Part shown: positions 36,396-45,375 of the stretch, piece by piece
How positions within the stretch are numbered: position 1 is the stretch's first letter
Layout of the letters: the number at the start of each line of letters is the position of its first letter
Assembly (NCBI RefSeq): GCF_001886735.1
Contig: NZ_CP018076.1
Coordinates: 2,666,001 to 2,730,000 of the forward strand
DNA from: Sulfitobacter alexandrii
Lineage (GTDB): Bacteria; Pseudomonadota; Alphaproteobacteria; Rhodobacterales; Rhodobacteraceae
Direction: 5' to 3'
Length of the DNA stretch: 64,000 bases
The notes under the pieces: model-generated
Databases searched by the model: none
Told to the model about the DNA's origin: nothing
Seen by the model: only the letters and a program-made list of their open reading frames with translations
Program-made: the position numbers and the translations under genes

Positions 36396-36953
36396 TCAGT
36401 CCTCCTTGCGGAAGGTGTCGGAGGCGCCGTCCAGGGCGGAGGTCTCCTGCATGGAGGGATAGCGTTCGCGATCGAGCAGACCGAGCAGGCGCGCGGCAAA
36501 GATGATCCAGGTCAGCCCGACGGAAAGCGGCAAGGCCGCCATCCACGGATACAGCAACAGCCGCGCGGTCTCTGACCTGAGGTTGCGTTTCCAGGCGAAT
36601 TCCAGCCAGGGCAGCGCCTTGATGAAGATCCACCCGAAGAAGACGATGCCGACCAGCATCGCCGCCACGTGAACGGCCCCGCCGAAACGCGGCGTAAGCG
36701 CATCCGCGACGATCGACACCCGCACGTGCTGTGCGCGCAGCGTCACCAGCGGAAGCGCCAGAAACAGCATGGCCGTGAGCAGCAGGCCCACCACGTCCTC
36801 GGTGATGTGCAGCGGCGTGCCCGCGAAGCGGCGCATGATGACACTGGTCGTGACCAGTCCCACGATGGCCGCCATGCACAGGCAGGCGCATAATGCCAGC
36901 GCGAGGGACAGACGATCCATCCCCCGCGCAAGGTGATCCCGAAATCCGGTCAA
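36396..36953 (-). CDS. dctQ: TRAP transporter small permease (DctQ type)
   Basis: This 185-residue protein has four helices and the DctQ pattern (VGLLLTAMLFLALPLVTLRA, then HVRVSIVADAL). It links the large permease with the binding protein. The N-terminus MTGFRDHLARGMDRLSLALAL is normal. Spacing of seven bases after dctP and three bases before dctM shows a single operon. Confidence 0.9.
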   Translation of the reverse strand: MTGFRDHLARGMDRLSLALALCACLCMAAIVGLVTTSVIMRRFAGTPLHITEDVVGLLLTAMLFLALPLVTLRAQHVRVSIVADALTPRFGGAVHVAAMLVGIVFFGWIFIKALPWLEFAWKRNLRSETARLLLYPWMAALPLSVGLTWIIFAARLLGLLDRERYPSMQETSALDGASDTFRKED

Positions 36954-36960
36954 GGGCGGC

Positions 36961-37974
36961 TTACCGGCCCAGCGCCTCGAGCATGCGCGCGCGGTAATCC
37001 AGCGCTTCGCCGCCCGCTTCCTCCGCCAGCATCGCCCATGTCTCGGAAACCGCCTCGACGAACTGCTCCCGGTCCGCCTGCGGGAAATCCTCGCCCCAGA
37101 CGATGCCCTGCTCGCTCAGTTTCTCGCGCGCTGCCATCTCGTTCTCGATGTCGGCGTCGTACTGGTTCGTGCGCTCCCACAGGTCGTCGGCAGCGGCCGT
37201 GATCGCATCCTTGATCGCGGGATCGGTCGACTCCCACAGCGCGTCCTGCACCCCGATCGTGTAGGGCGCAGAGGCCATCGGATAGAGGAACGAGGCGTAT
37301 TTCGTCACCTCCTGCAGGGAAATCGTGCTGGCATAGAGCGCCGGGTACAGGGCACAATCGACCACGCCGGTCCGCAGGGCGACGTAGGTTTCCTCCTGCG
37401 GGATGATCTGCGCGGCCACGCCCAGCTTGGTGAAGGTCTCGACCTGCTCGCGCGCCCAGACCCGCAGCTTGACGTCGCGCAGCTGTTCGAGCGTATTCAC
37501 GGGCTCGTTCCGGCAGAAGACCGAGACGGACAGCGTGGGAATGGCAACGAAACCGACCGTGGTGATGTCCCAGTCATCATACGCCTCGGTGTAGATCTCC
37601 TGCGCAACGGGCAGCACCGACTTCAGTTCGTCCACGGTGCTGATCGCCCCCTGCACGAAGACCGACCCGAGTTCGGGCGCGTCCCGCCCGAGGTAGTTCG
37701 ACCACATCAGGCTCATTTCCACGGCACCCGTGGGCACCACGCGCAACAGATCGGTGTTCGGAATGCCGAGCGACCCGCCGTGATAGACCTCGATCGAGAA
37801 GTCCCTGTCGGCAAGCGCGGTATTCACGTCCTGCGCGAATTTGTCGATCTGCGCGGACTCCGGCCGTGTTTCGGGCAGGAAATTGTTGAAGCGCCATTCC
37901 TCTGCCAGCGCCGGTTGAGCCAGCATCGCGCCGGCAGCAAGGGTGAATACGCAGTTCTGCAATTTCGTCTTCAA
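36961..37974 (-). CDS. dctP: TRAP transporter substrate-binding protein (DctP type)
   Basis: This 337-residue periplasmic protein has a signal peptide ending LAQPALA-EEW. DctP features include GAVEMSLMWSNYLG, the RDVKLRVWAREQVETF region with the conserved arginine that usually binds a carboxylate, and GVVDCALYPALYAST. The ligand is therefore probably an organic acid. A neighbouring M24 peptidase gene upstream suggests a small peptide-like or N-substituted acid, but this is only a hint. Confidence 0.92.
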   Translation of the reverse strand: MKTKLQNCVFTLAAGAMLAQPALAEEWRFNNFLPETRPESAQIDKFAQDVNTALADRDFSIEVYHGGSLGIPNTDLLRVVPTGAVEMSLMWSNYLGRDAPELGSVFVQGAISTVDELKSVLPVAQEIYTEAYDDWDITTVGFVAIPTLSVSVFCRNEPVNTLEQLRDVKLRVWAREQVETFTKLGVAAQIIPQEETYVALRTGVVDCALYPALYASTISLQEVTKYASFLYPMASAPYTIGVQDALWESTDPAIKDAITAAADDLWERTNQYDADIENEMAAREKLSEQGIVWGEDFPQADREQFVEAVSETWAMLAEEAGGEALDYRARMLEALGR

Positions 37975-38081
37975 GGTCTTTCTCCTTCTGGTTCACATGG
38001 CACGGGGCCCGTCGTGCGCCACTTGCCCATCTTTATTCTGGTTTGGCGGAACCGGGTCAAGCCACCGCCGCCTGTCGGTCT

Positions 38082-38102
38082 GCCCGTCGCGGGACGACGG
38101 GC
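38082..38102 (-). promoter_or_regulatory. Hairpin between the M24 gene and dctP
   Basis: GCCCGTCG-CGGGA-CGACGGGC is a perfect eight-base-pair stem in the 134-base gap. No T-run follows on the minus strand. It may stabilise or separate the TRAP mRNA from the upstream gene. Confidence 0.4.
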
Positions 38103-38108
38103 CGCTTG

Positions 38109-39344
38109 TCAGCAGGCCACGAGCTCCCGTGGCAGGCTGTTCATCGAAACCGGACCGCCCTCCGTGATCTCGAACTGGTCCTCGATGATCATCCCGCCGA
38201 TCCCGTTGACATAGATCGGGCATTCGAATGCCATCACCATGCCCGCCTCTAGGCTTGTGCCGGCGCCGGCCGAAATGAACGGCCATTCCTCGGTTCCCGG
38301 CCCGGTCCCGAGACTGTGGCCGAAGTGACCGCGGCAATAGCCCGTCAGGCCCCTGCCCCGGATCGCGGCCTGCGTGGCGCGGTGAACTTCCGACAGCGCT
38401 ACCCCCGGGTGCAGCAGCGCGGCCCCCGCCTCGAACCCGGCCATCAGCGCGTCGTGCAGTTCGGTCTGGACGCGCCGGGGCGGACCCACCACGAACGTCC
38501 GGCCGCTGTCGGAGGTATAGCCCTGCATCAGGCAGCCCACGTCCACCTTGACCAGATCCCCCGTCGCCGCCACCGCCTCGCCGCCCCAGGGGTCGGTCCC
38601 GATCGAGATGTATTCCCAGTGTCCTGTCATCGGGGCGCCGGACCCGGCCGAAGCCACCGCCGCCGCCCAGGCCCCGGCAAGGTCGCCGCGCGAGACACCG
38701 GGGCCGATGGCATCCCGGACCGCGACGATCCCCGTTTCGGCCACGGACACGGCACGGCGCAGCAAGGCGATTTCGGCAGGGGATTTCACCGCCCGCAGGC
38801 GGCGGCAGATCCCCGTGCCATCGACCAACGCCGCGGGAGCCAGCGCATCGGCCAGCGCCGGGTATCCATTCGCGGACACGGCCGACATTTCCACCCCGAT
38901 CCGACCCGACGCCATGCCCTTCTCCGCCAAAGCGTCGCGCAGATGACGATAGCAGACCGCGGGGTCGAACGTCTCGGGTCGGATGTTGCCGGGAGGGCGC
39001 TGCCGCCCGTCCCAGACGTCTCCGAACACGGACGCAAGGTCGCCGTCAGGGTCCAGCGCGGTCAGTGTCATGGCTTCCACCCAGATCGGACTTTCGCGAA
39101 TGTCCCCGATATGGCTGCCGCGCCGCAACGCGGCCGCGAAGAGGTCGCTGACGACCACGGTTTCCGGCATGTCGGGATCCGCCGGCACCAGGACGGCGAC
39201 CGCCCCCTCCTGCCGCCACATCGTCGCCACCCCCGGCGCGCCGCCGGTCGCGTGGACGAAAGCTTCGGGCGAGAAAAGCACCAGCGCGTCGATGCCCTGC
39301 GCACCCATCAATCGCTGCGCCAAAACGCGGTTCAAATGCGCCAT
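38109..39344 (-). CDS. M24 family metallopeptidase (Xaa-Pro aminopeptidase / creatinase fold)
   Basis: This 411-residue protein begins MAHLNRVLAQRLMGAQGI. It has an N-terminal creatinase-type domain (about 1-165) and a pita-bread catalytic domain. All five dinuclear metal ligands are readable: D in VKVDVGC, D in TSDSGRTF, H in CRGHFGHSLG, E in MAFECPIY and E in IIEDQFEIT. It may be an aminopeptidase or an amidinohydrolase-like relative. It is read in the same direction as the TRAP genes and may process the imported compound. An upstream in-frame extension to 39485 is rejected as non-family-like. Confidence 0.88.
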   Translation of the reverse strand: MAHLNRVLAQRLMGAQGIDALVLFSPEAFVHATGGAPGVATMWRQEGAVAVLVPADPDMPETVVVSDLFAAALRRGSHIGDIRESPIWVEAMTLTALDPDGDLASVFGDVWDGRQRPPGNIRPETFDPAVCYRHLRDALAEKGMASGRIGVEMSAVSANGYPALADALAPAALVDGTGICRRLRAVKSPAEIALLRRAVSVAETGIVAVRDAIGPGVSRGDLAGAWAAAVASAGSGAPMTGHWEYISIGTDPWGGEAVAATGDLVKVDVGCLMQGYTSDSGRTFVVGPPRRVQTELHDALMAGFEAGAALLHPGVALSEVHRATQAAIRGRGLTGYCRGHFGHSLGTGPGTEEWPFISAGAGTSLEAGMVMAFECPIYVNGIGGMIIEDQFEITEGGPVSMNSLPRELVAC

Positions 39345-39610
39345 CGGATGTTCCCTTTCTGCCGAGCCCCGACCAACAGGCGCAGGATCACCGGCGGTGT
39401 CAACCGGATCTCTCCAGCAGTCCCGGACAGGTCGTTGATACCCAAAGAAAAAGGCCCCGCAAGGGACCTGATCTGGCGCCAGCAATCCTGATGGTGGCGG
39501 AGACGAAGGGTGCGATACATTTCATTTATCAATATGATAACACTACATAAATATTTATAACAAATAACACATACCACATTTTGCACCACACCCGGAAGCG
39601 CGAAAGCCCA

Positions 39611-39814
39611 TCAGGTAGAGCTGTGTCCACTTCGCGCTTCTTCAGCTGACACACGATCTCGTAGCGCTCGCAAAATAACTTCCTCGATCTCTCCAACGCG
39701 CAGGCCATGGTCGTATGCGAGCGCGTCAACCAGATTGGCGATCTCCGGGTCCTTGGGACCGTATATGGGCCAGTCGTGTAGCTCATGGCTGTCAGGGTGC
39801 AATCGCCGTTCCAT
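39611..39814 (-). CDS. Small VapB-like antitoxin protein (orphan)
   Basis: This 67-residue protein has KDPEIANLVDALAYDHGL followed by EEVILRALRDRVSAEE, resembling the ribbon-helix-helix region of VapB/Rv0623-type antitoxins. A very strong Shine-Dalgarno (GGAGGAAA) precedes the ATG at 39814. No PIN toxin gene follows on the same strand; the nearest PIN gene is 1 kb away in another operon. It lies at the start of the AT-richer accessory region. The family assignment is tentative. Confidence 0.55.
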   Translation of the reverse strand: MERRLHPDSHELHDWPIYGPKDPEIANLVDALAYDHGLRVGEIEEVILRALRDRVSAEEARSGHSST

Positions 39815-39947
39815 CAACTTTCCTCCAAATCACGCTTAGGCTAAACGGGGGAGCGCCGTCCTAGCGAAGCACTCCTATGCACATGGGGCCCGCTAAGATT
39901 CTGAATTTCAACAACCTTTCCTAAATCCATGTCTTCATTGGATTTTA

Positions 39948-39977
39948 TTGTCATTCGCCAACTCTAGATGCTACGAT
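39948..39977 (+). promoter_or_regulatory. Predicted sigma-70 promoter for the 272-aa / PIN operon
   Basis: TTGTCA (39948-39953) and TACGAT (39972-39977) are separated by 18 bases, about 30 bases before the first ATG of the operon. It is a good match to the housekeeping consensus in an otherwise gene-free, AT-rich stretch. Confidence 0.55.
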
Positions 39978-40007
39978 GAAGACTGCGGTCCAACCCCAGC
40001 GGCCGCG

Positions 40008-40766
40008 ATGAGTGAGACCATGAGCAAGAACTACACGCTGTATATCAAAGCCTACACGCCCGAGACCATTCCGATGGCTCGGTTGGCTCAGTACATGCAA
40101 AACCTTGCCGCTATGCTAGGTCATGATACTGCCGTTCACTTCGATACGCTGAAGCCCGGCAGCACGCAACTTGTAACGAAAATCGACCATGAGGACGTGC
40201 CGAAGGTTGCGGCTCATATCGCCCAGGTTAAGAGGGGTGATGGGAGCCCGGAGGCAACAAGAGCAAAGACAGAGATCGACCGCTTACTTGCAGAAGACAA
40301 CGCCACTGGCTTCGTCTATGAAGATGATGACGACAGCGCCGAAATCATTGCCTTTCCAGGCGTGAACCGCCCCAAACCCACAACGTATGGGCCGTTCAAT
40401 CAGGAAGGCACGCTCGATGGAATACTGATCAGCGTCAGCGGCGCGGATCAGACCGTACACCTTCAGCTACAGAACGGTGAGATTAAGTATACCGGCATCG
40501 ACACCAATCGCGATACTGCTCGCCGTCTTGCCAAGCATATGTACGAGCCTGTGCGTATTTTCGGCACAGGCCGATGGCTTCGTGATCAAGATGGCAATTG
40601 GATTCTGAAAAAGTTTCGTGTGGATAATTTCACCGTGCTCGCCCCCGACGATCTTAAAGACGCTATCGACCAGATGCGTGAGATCAAAGGCAGTGAATGG
40701 GCCAATATGGACGATCCGATTGGTGCGCTGAAAGCTCTGCGCGAGAAGGGCAACGGTCTGCACTAA
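40008..40766 (+). CDS. Uncharacterised protein coupled to a PIN nuclease
   Basis: The protein has about 252 residues from MSETMSKNYTLYIKAYTPE (start at 40008, or the next ATG at 40020). There are no transmembrane segments. An acidic stretch (YEDDDDSAEII) separates an N-terminal alpha/beta part from a C-terminal beta-rich part (DQTVHLQLQNGEIKYTGI, then RIFGTGRWLRDQDGNWILKK). I cannot name a family. Its stop overlaps the start of the PIN gene (TAATG), the layout of a toxin-antitoxin or two-part effector system; it is far larger than usual VapB antitoxins. Confidence 0.75.
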   Translation: MSETMSKNYTLYIKAYTPETIPMARLAQYMQNLAAMLGHDTAVHFDTLKPGSTQLVTKIDHEDVPKVAAHIAQVKRGDGSPEATRAKTEIDRLLAEDNATGFVYEDDDDSAEIIAFPGVNRPKPTTYGPFNQEGTLDGILISVSGADQTVHLQLQNGEIKYTGIDTNRDTARRLAKHMYEPVRIFGTGRWLRDQDGNWILKKFRVDNFTVLAPDDLKDAIDQMREIKGSEWANMDDPIGALKALREKGNGLH

Positions 40767-41305
40767 TGGTTGTTTTCGATAGTTCGATCTTGCTGCTTGT
40801 CCTCGACCCCAACGCCAAAGCACCAGTTGATCCTGCTACCGGCATTTCCGTAGAGAAGGCGGCCGAGCGGATCGAGTATCTGATCGCAAACCTCTCAGTC
40901 GACAAGGAGAAGATCGTTATCCCGACCCCTGTCCTGAGTGAGGTGCTGGTCCATGCCGGAGGTGCCATGCAGGCATACCTCGACACCCTCAACGGACAAG
41001 CAGCCTTCAGGATCGCACCGTTCGACCAGAAGGCAGCAATCGAAGCGGCCATTGCCATGAGTGATGCGATCAAGCGCGGTGGCCATCGTATCGACGCGGC
41101 AAATCCCGACGCGACCAAAACCAAGATTAAGTTTGACCGTCAGATCGTTGCGATTGCGAAGGCAGAAGGCGCGCACGCAATCTATTCGGACGACGCTGAT
41201 GTGCACAGCTACGCAAAGCACGCTGGGTTGGACGCATACCGGACGGCCGAACTCGACCTTCCCCCCGAAGACCCGCAGCAGTCCTTGGATTTCGACGAAA
41301 CCTGA
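40766..41305 (+). CDS. PIN-domain nuclease-like protein
   Basis: This 179-residue protein shows the PIN-fold acidic residues: D5 in MVVFDSSILLLVLD, E59 in PVLSEVLVHAG, D124 in FDRQIVAIAK and D142/D143 in IYSDDADVHSYA. PIN proteins are metal-dependent ribonucleases, often VapC-type toxins. The protein is longer than VapC (about 130 residues) because of an insertion between E59 and D124. It is translationally coupled to the preceding gene, probably its partner or antidote. Confidence 0.82.
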   Translation: MVVFDSSILLLVLDPNAKAPVDPATGISVEKAAERIEYLIANLSVDKEKIVIPTPVLSEVLVHAGGAMQAYLDTLNGQAAFRIAPFDQKAAIEAAIAMSDAIKRGGHRIDAANPDATKTKIKFDRQIVAIAKAEGAHAIYSDDADVHSYAKHAGLDAYRTAELDLPPEDPQQSLDFDET

Positions 41306-41373
41306 ACAGGTCGAATATCCAGGGCAGTGCGTGAAAACTTGAGAACTTCGCACGTCCAGCAGACGCATGACAA

Positions 41374-44300
41374 TCAAAACGCGAATTCGTCCTGTCGGTC
41401 ATCTCCTGCGCGGGTCGTGGCGGAGCTGTCGTCGTCAAAAACGCCCTCGGCACGTAGCAACTCGGCGTCAATAAGCGGGCCAGAACAGATACGCTCCAAG
41501 AGGTCGGCCTGGTCGAGCTCCAAGGCGGTCAACAGCGTCAAAACGTGAAGCAGGTTGATGAGATCTTCGGTATAGGACGCGGGCCAGCGGTCGGGCTGGA
41601 TCTGTTCTAGCGGCGACGGCGGGCGGCGGTCGCCGATAATCGGACGGCTGCGGTCAAGGCGGCGGTAACTGAACCATTGGTCAATGATGTTCTTACCTGA
41701 GACCTCGTAGGCCCGGACCTCTGGTGATACATTGTCAATGAAACCTTCGCCGACATAGAGGCGTTGCGCGGCCTCGTCATAGCTCAATTCATTGGGGAAC
41801 TTGTCGGGCTCCGCCGGGATGGCACCGCCCCGTGGGATGGTGGGCCCTCCTGTAGCCCTTGGTGGGCCTGCAGGACGGTTACTCGCGGGGTCAGTGAAGC
41901 GTTCGCCGTAGGTGTGGAGCCAGACCACACGCTTGCCGATTTCCACACCCTCTTGGAACAGATCGTAGCGGGCGGTCAGCGGTATGCGTAGACCGGGCTG
42001 GACAAGGTCGGATTGAAAGCGTGCGGTATAGGCTGGGTTGGCTGCCACAGCCGCGATGTAGGCCAACAGATCGGGGGCCGCTACCGGGTTGCTCAGGCTG
42101 CGCGTGAGCGCGGCAAGAAACGCGGGCCGAATGTTGGATTGGCTGGCGGCTCGATCGGCCCAGAGTGGGAACACACGGCCTCCGCGACCGTGGTAGTGGT
42201 CTTGGTCAGGTATAGCACCGCTGAAAGACAAGCCCGGCCCTCCGTTCGGAGATGTCTGCGACAAGCCAGTCAAATAGACCTGCGATATTGAGAACTGGGA
42301 CCATAACTCTGGACGCGCTGACAGCAGTAGTCGATTGTCGGGAATAATCCACTGCCGGTCCAGCGTTCGGAACGAGTAGCGCACAGGGGTCACGGCCTCG
42401 TCCGTATCGGAGGCTACGGTATAGTTGCGGAACTCGTGACCCGGCAAACCATCGCGCACCACCTTGTTGGTGTGGCGATCTGCCAACTCACCTCCTCTGA
42501 GGGTTGGATGGAACAAGACTTCTTTGCGCTCAGGATTGGCCTCATCCCGCATACGCCGCCAGCGCTCTCGTAAGCTCTCGGCGTCGGGTGCGATGACCCA
42601 GGTGCGTCCCGGCAGGACTCCAGAACTGTCAGTCAAGAAGATATCGTCTATCGGCGCGGCGGTTCCCCAAACTCCCTGTGCGGCTGGCAGGAAAGGCGCT
42701 CGCGATTGGTTCGGGCAAACTTCCCAATCCGGATCATCGATTCCGATGGCAGCAAGTGCCTCAAACTTGACCTCTCGACGTTCTGCAGGCAATCGGCGAA
42801 AACGCACTGTGGCATGTTCGGGCGTTCCTTCGTCGCTATTCCGGGCAGCGATGACGATACAGACGGGTCGCTGAACGCCCTGAAAGATCCGGCTATTGAC
42901 TGGGGGTTGAAGCCCCTCGGGCGTGGCGTCGATGACCCAGATTTCATCGGCGTCCCGGCGCAGGTCCGCCCGCATCTTCTGGAAGCCTGGCCCATTCAGG
43001 AACCCGGCCACGGTGATGAAGCACACAACTCCTTTACGGTCGGGCCTTGGGGCCTCGCCTTCGGCGGGCGGGTCGCCAAAGACTTTCCAAGTCGCCCATC
43101 GCCAGAAATAGACATAGAGATTTTTGAGGTGTTTGAGGTGCGCCCCGGCGCCCCATTCCGGTGGGGTTTTCCATTGGTCCAGCGGCGCGGCTTCCCCGTC
43201 CCGTCCTTTCTCTATCCAAGCCCCCCGGCCCTTGGCCTTTTCCTTGTAGGGCGGGTTGCCGATTACCACTGTTATAGGTTCCTCGCCCTTGATGCGGTTC
43301 GCCTCCTCGTAACTGGCCGTGAGAGGCGCAAAGAGGGACGGCAGACGGGCGCGGGATTCTTCGGGGTCGCTGAGCGTATCGGTGACGAACAGGCGGGGGT
43401 GAATAGACCCGGAGCCGGTCAGTTCCAACAGCTCACTCAGGAGGCGGAGTTGAGCCACCACGAAGGGGCCAAACTGTAACTCGAACCCGATGAGACGGCG
43501 GGCGATTGCTTCCATCACGCCGGGGACCGCTCCCGCCCCAAGGTCGGCCTCCACTTGCTCGGCGATATGGCGCAGGATGCCCAAGAGAAAGGTGCCAGTG
43601 CCAACGGCGGGGTCCACGACTGTCACTTCGTCGGCCCGATAGCCGCCGGTCAGGGCAAAGCGGGCGGGGTGGCGCAAGATATCGTCGGTCAGGCGCACCA
43701 TCGCCCGCACCACTTCGGGCGGGGTGTAATAGGAGCCTGTCTGCTTGCGGAGTTTGTTGTCGTAGGTTTCGAGGAAGAACTCGTAGAAATAGAGCCATGC
43801 ATCATCATCGCCCCGTGACACGGTGGGCCAGTCCACAGCGTCCAGAACGCGGGTGAGCGATTTGAGAGAGGTCGCCAGCGTGTCGGGATTGGAGGTCAGG
43901 AATCCAAGCGCGGTCCCGATGAGAGAATCCGTCGTTCGAAGGTCGCGCGCCGCATGGTCGATACCATCGGCCAGCGAGACGCCACGAGCACGAGCCATCA
44001 AGAGACCGAAAACGACCGCTTGAGCGTAACCGTCCGCGAACTGCTTGTCGTCAGCCTCCGGGAACAGGATTTGTCGCCAATCGGACCGCAGCGCGGCGAC
44101 CTCGGAGTCGTCGGCTTCCAGTTTTTCGATGGTCTCATCCCTGAGCAGGCGGCACAGGCGGGCGGATATACGGGCCAGCTCGCGGGCGTTGCGTGGGCTG
44201 GTAGGTGTCCACGTGAGAAAGTTGTTGAAGATGGACACAAGGTCCGCAGACCCCGTCAGACCACCTCCAGCAGTCCGAATGTCCCCGCTGAGGCGTACTA

Positions 44301-44727
44301 TGCCGGACCCACTCGACGCCTCCTGAAGTTCGCCGTCGTGCCAGACGGAGAACTCATTGCCGTCGGTGTAGATTAGGTTGGGGAGGGCTTTCAGCTTCTC
44401 CCACTGCTTCTTGTCGTGCGCGTCTGTGAACCTTCGAGGGTCCGCGCCCTTGCCGGGAGCTTTAATCTCCACGAAGCCTATGAGGTCCGACGCTGCCCCC
44501 CGCCGCCGCATAATGGCGAAGTCTGGACGGATGGCCAATTCCGGCATCGGCGTCTCGGGCACGAGGAAGATATCGGAGACAGCAAGGCCGCAGATCTGGG
44601 CGAGCCCAGGAAAGAGGGTTTCAAGCGGGCCTCTTAGCTGTTCCTCGGGGCGACCAGAAACTACAGACGAGAGGCGGCGTTGCGCTTCGATCCCGAAGCG
44701 GGAGATCAGGTCATCGAAATCGGGCAC
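41374..44727 (-). CDS. Large single-chain restriction-modification enzyme (N6-adenine methylase with PD-(D/E)xK-like nuclease)
   Basis: This 1117-residue protein has an N-terminal nuclease-like domain with RPDFAIM (D69) and GFVEIKAPG (E87, K89), matching PD-(D/E)xK. A helical linker follows, then an amino-methyltransferase core with motif I VVDPAVGTGTFLLG (near 371) and motif IV GNPPYKEKAKG (near 490). A long C-terminal region is probably the target-recognition domain. No helicase motifs are seen, so it is like type IIG (Eco57I-like) rather than type I or full type ISP. It is monocistronic and convergent with the PIN operon. Confidence 0.88.
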   Translation of the reverse strand: MPDFDDLISRFGIEAQRRLSSVVSGRPEEQLRGPLETLFPGLAQICGLAVSDIFLVPETPMPELAIRPDFAIMRRRGAASDLIGFVEIKAPGKGADPRRFTDAHDKKQWEKLKALPNLIYTDGNEFSVWHDGELQEASSGSGIVRLSGDIRTAGGGLTGSADLVSIFNNFLTWTPTSPRNARELARISARLCRLLRDETIEKLEADDSEVAALRSDWRQILFPEADDKQFADGYAQAVVFGLLMARARGVSLADGIDHAARDLRTTDSLIGTALGFLTSNPDTLATSLKSLTRVLDAVDWPTVSRGDDDAWLYFYEFFLETYDNKLRKQTGSYYTPPEVVRAMVRLTDDILRHPARFALTGGYRADEVTVVDPAVGTGTFLLGILRHIAEQVEADLGAGAVPGVMEAIARRLIGFELQFGPFVVAQLRLLSELLELTGSGSIHPRLFVTDTLSDPEESRARLPSLFAPLTASYEEANRIKGEEPITVVIGNPPYKEKAKGRGAWIEKGRDGEAAPLDQWKTPPEWGAGAHLKHLKNLYVYFWRWATWKVFGDPPAEGEAPRPDRKGVVCFITVAGFLNGPGFQKMRADLRRDADEIWVIDATPEGLQPPVNSRIFQGVQRPVCIVIAARNSDEGTPEHATVRFRRLPAERREVKFEALAAIGIDDPDWEVCPNQSRAPFLPAAQGVWGTAAPIDDIFLTDSSGVLPGRTWVIAPDAESLRERWRRMRDEANPERKEVLFHPTLRGGELADRHTNKVVRDGLPGHEFRNYTVASDTDEAVTPVRYSFRTLDRQWIIPDNRLLLSARPELWSQFSISQVYLTGLSQTSPNGGPGLSFSGAIPDQDHYHGRGGRVFPLWADRAASQSNIRPAFLAALTRSLSNPVAAPDLLAYIAAVAANPAYTARFQSDLVQPGLRIPLTARYDLFQEGVEIGKRVVWLHTYGERFTDPASNRPAGPPRATGGPTIPRGGAIPAEPDKFPNELSYDEAAQRLYVGEGFIDNVSPEVRAYEVSGKNIIDQWFSYRRLDRSRPIIGDRRPPSPLEQIQPDRWPASYTEDLINLLHVLTLLTALELDQADLLERICSGPLIDAELLRAEGVFDDDSSATTRAGDDRQDEFAF

Positions 44728-45025
44728 TGCTCAGCACTTTCCTTTTTAAAACGGAAACTAACTCTTGCCGCAGCAAAAAAGCAATAATTCGTTACCTTCC
44801 AGTCTTCTTCTATCTGTTGTCACCTGCTGGAACTACGGTCGACATGGCCCACTCAACGGCCGCTGCTCGGACACGAAAGGGTTGGGTGCGGGTTGCCAAC
44901 GACAACCGCAAAGTGCTCGATCTCCGCCTTGCCGTTGGGAGTAGCCAACAGTCGAACGAATAGGCTATCGCCTAGAATCCTTCCCACGCTGGCAGGTGCC
45001 TATCGACAAAGAAAGGAGCACTAGC
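44728..45025. other. Intergenic region between the restriction gene and the HTH gene
   Basis: This is 298 bases holding the divergent promoters of both genes. A 39-codon frame (44844-44963, starting MAHSTAAARTRKGWVRV) has no clear ribosome binding site and I do not call it. AT-rich sequence sits next to the restriction gene. Confidence 0.4.
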
Positions 45026-45310
45026 ATGAGTTTCGGCAAAGAGCTGATCCAGAGCGCCAATGAGGCGCTGGAAATCGCACGGGGCAATGCGGAACCTGCC
45101 GCTGTCTATGTGCCCGAGACCGTTGACGTAGCAGCGATCCGCAGGCAGCAAGGGCTTACTCGGTCCGCTTTTGCTGAACGATATGGGCTGGCAGAAAGCA
45201 CCATCAGGGATTGGGAGCAAAACCGGCGCAGCCCGGATCGGGCTGCGGTGTTGCTCCTGAAGGTGATCGAGCGCCACCCGGATATAGTGGCGCAAGCTGT
45301 TCGTGCATGA
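45026..45310 (+). CDS. Helix-turn-helix protein, HigA/NadS-like
   Basis: The protein has 94 residues, starting MSFGKELIQSANEALEIARG. A C-terminal XRE-type HTH (RQQGLTRSAFAERYGLAEST, then IRDWEQNRRSPDRAA) is typical of HigA-2/NadS antitoxins that autoregulate with a HigB/RelE toxin. An AAAGGAG Shine-Dalgarno lies about ten bases upstream. No toxin gene is visible on either side, so it is an orphan or its partner has been lost. Confidence 0.8.
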   Translation: MSFGKELIQSANEALEIARGNAEPAAVYVPETVDVAAIRRQQGLTRSAFAERYGLAESTIRDWEQNRRSPDRAAVLLLKVIERHPDIVAQAVRA

Positions 45311-45375
45311 CCAAGGGTTTCCGACCACTTGTCCTGCCATACGTCGAAAGACGCAACCACGCGCGCCTCGGGGCC

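Noticed and set aside
39492..39512. TGGTGGCGGAGACGAAGGG, which resembles the reversed 3' end of a tRNA and lies at the island edge
   Set aside because: The five-base T-stem and the conserved TTCRA loop cannot be laid out correctly after it, and no other tRNA arms are present. An attachment-site claim would need a matching copy at the other junction.
44844..44963. A 39-codon frame upstream of the HTH gene as a missing toxin
   Set aside because: No Shine-Dalgarno, and the sequence does not resemble RelE or HigB toxins.
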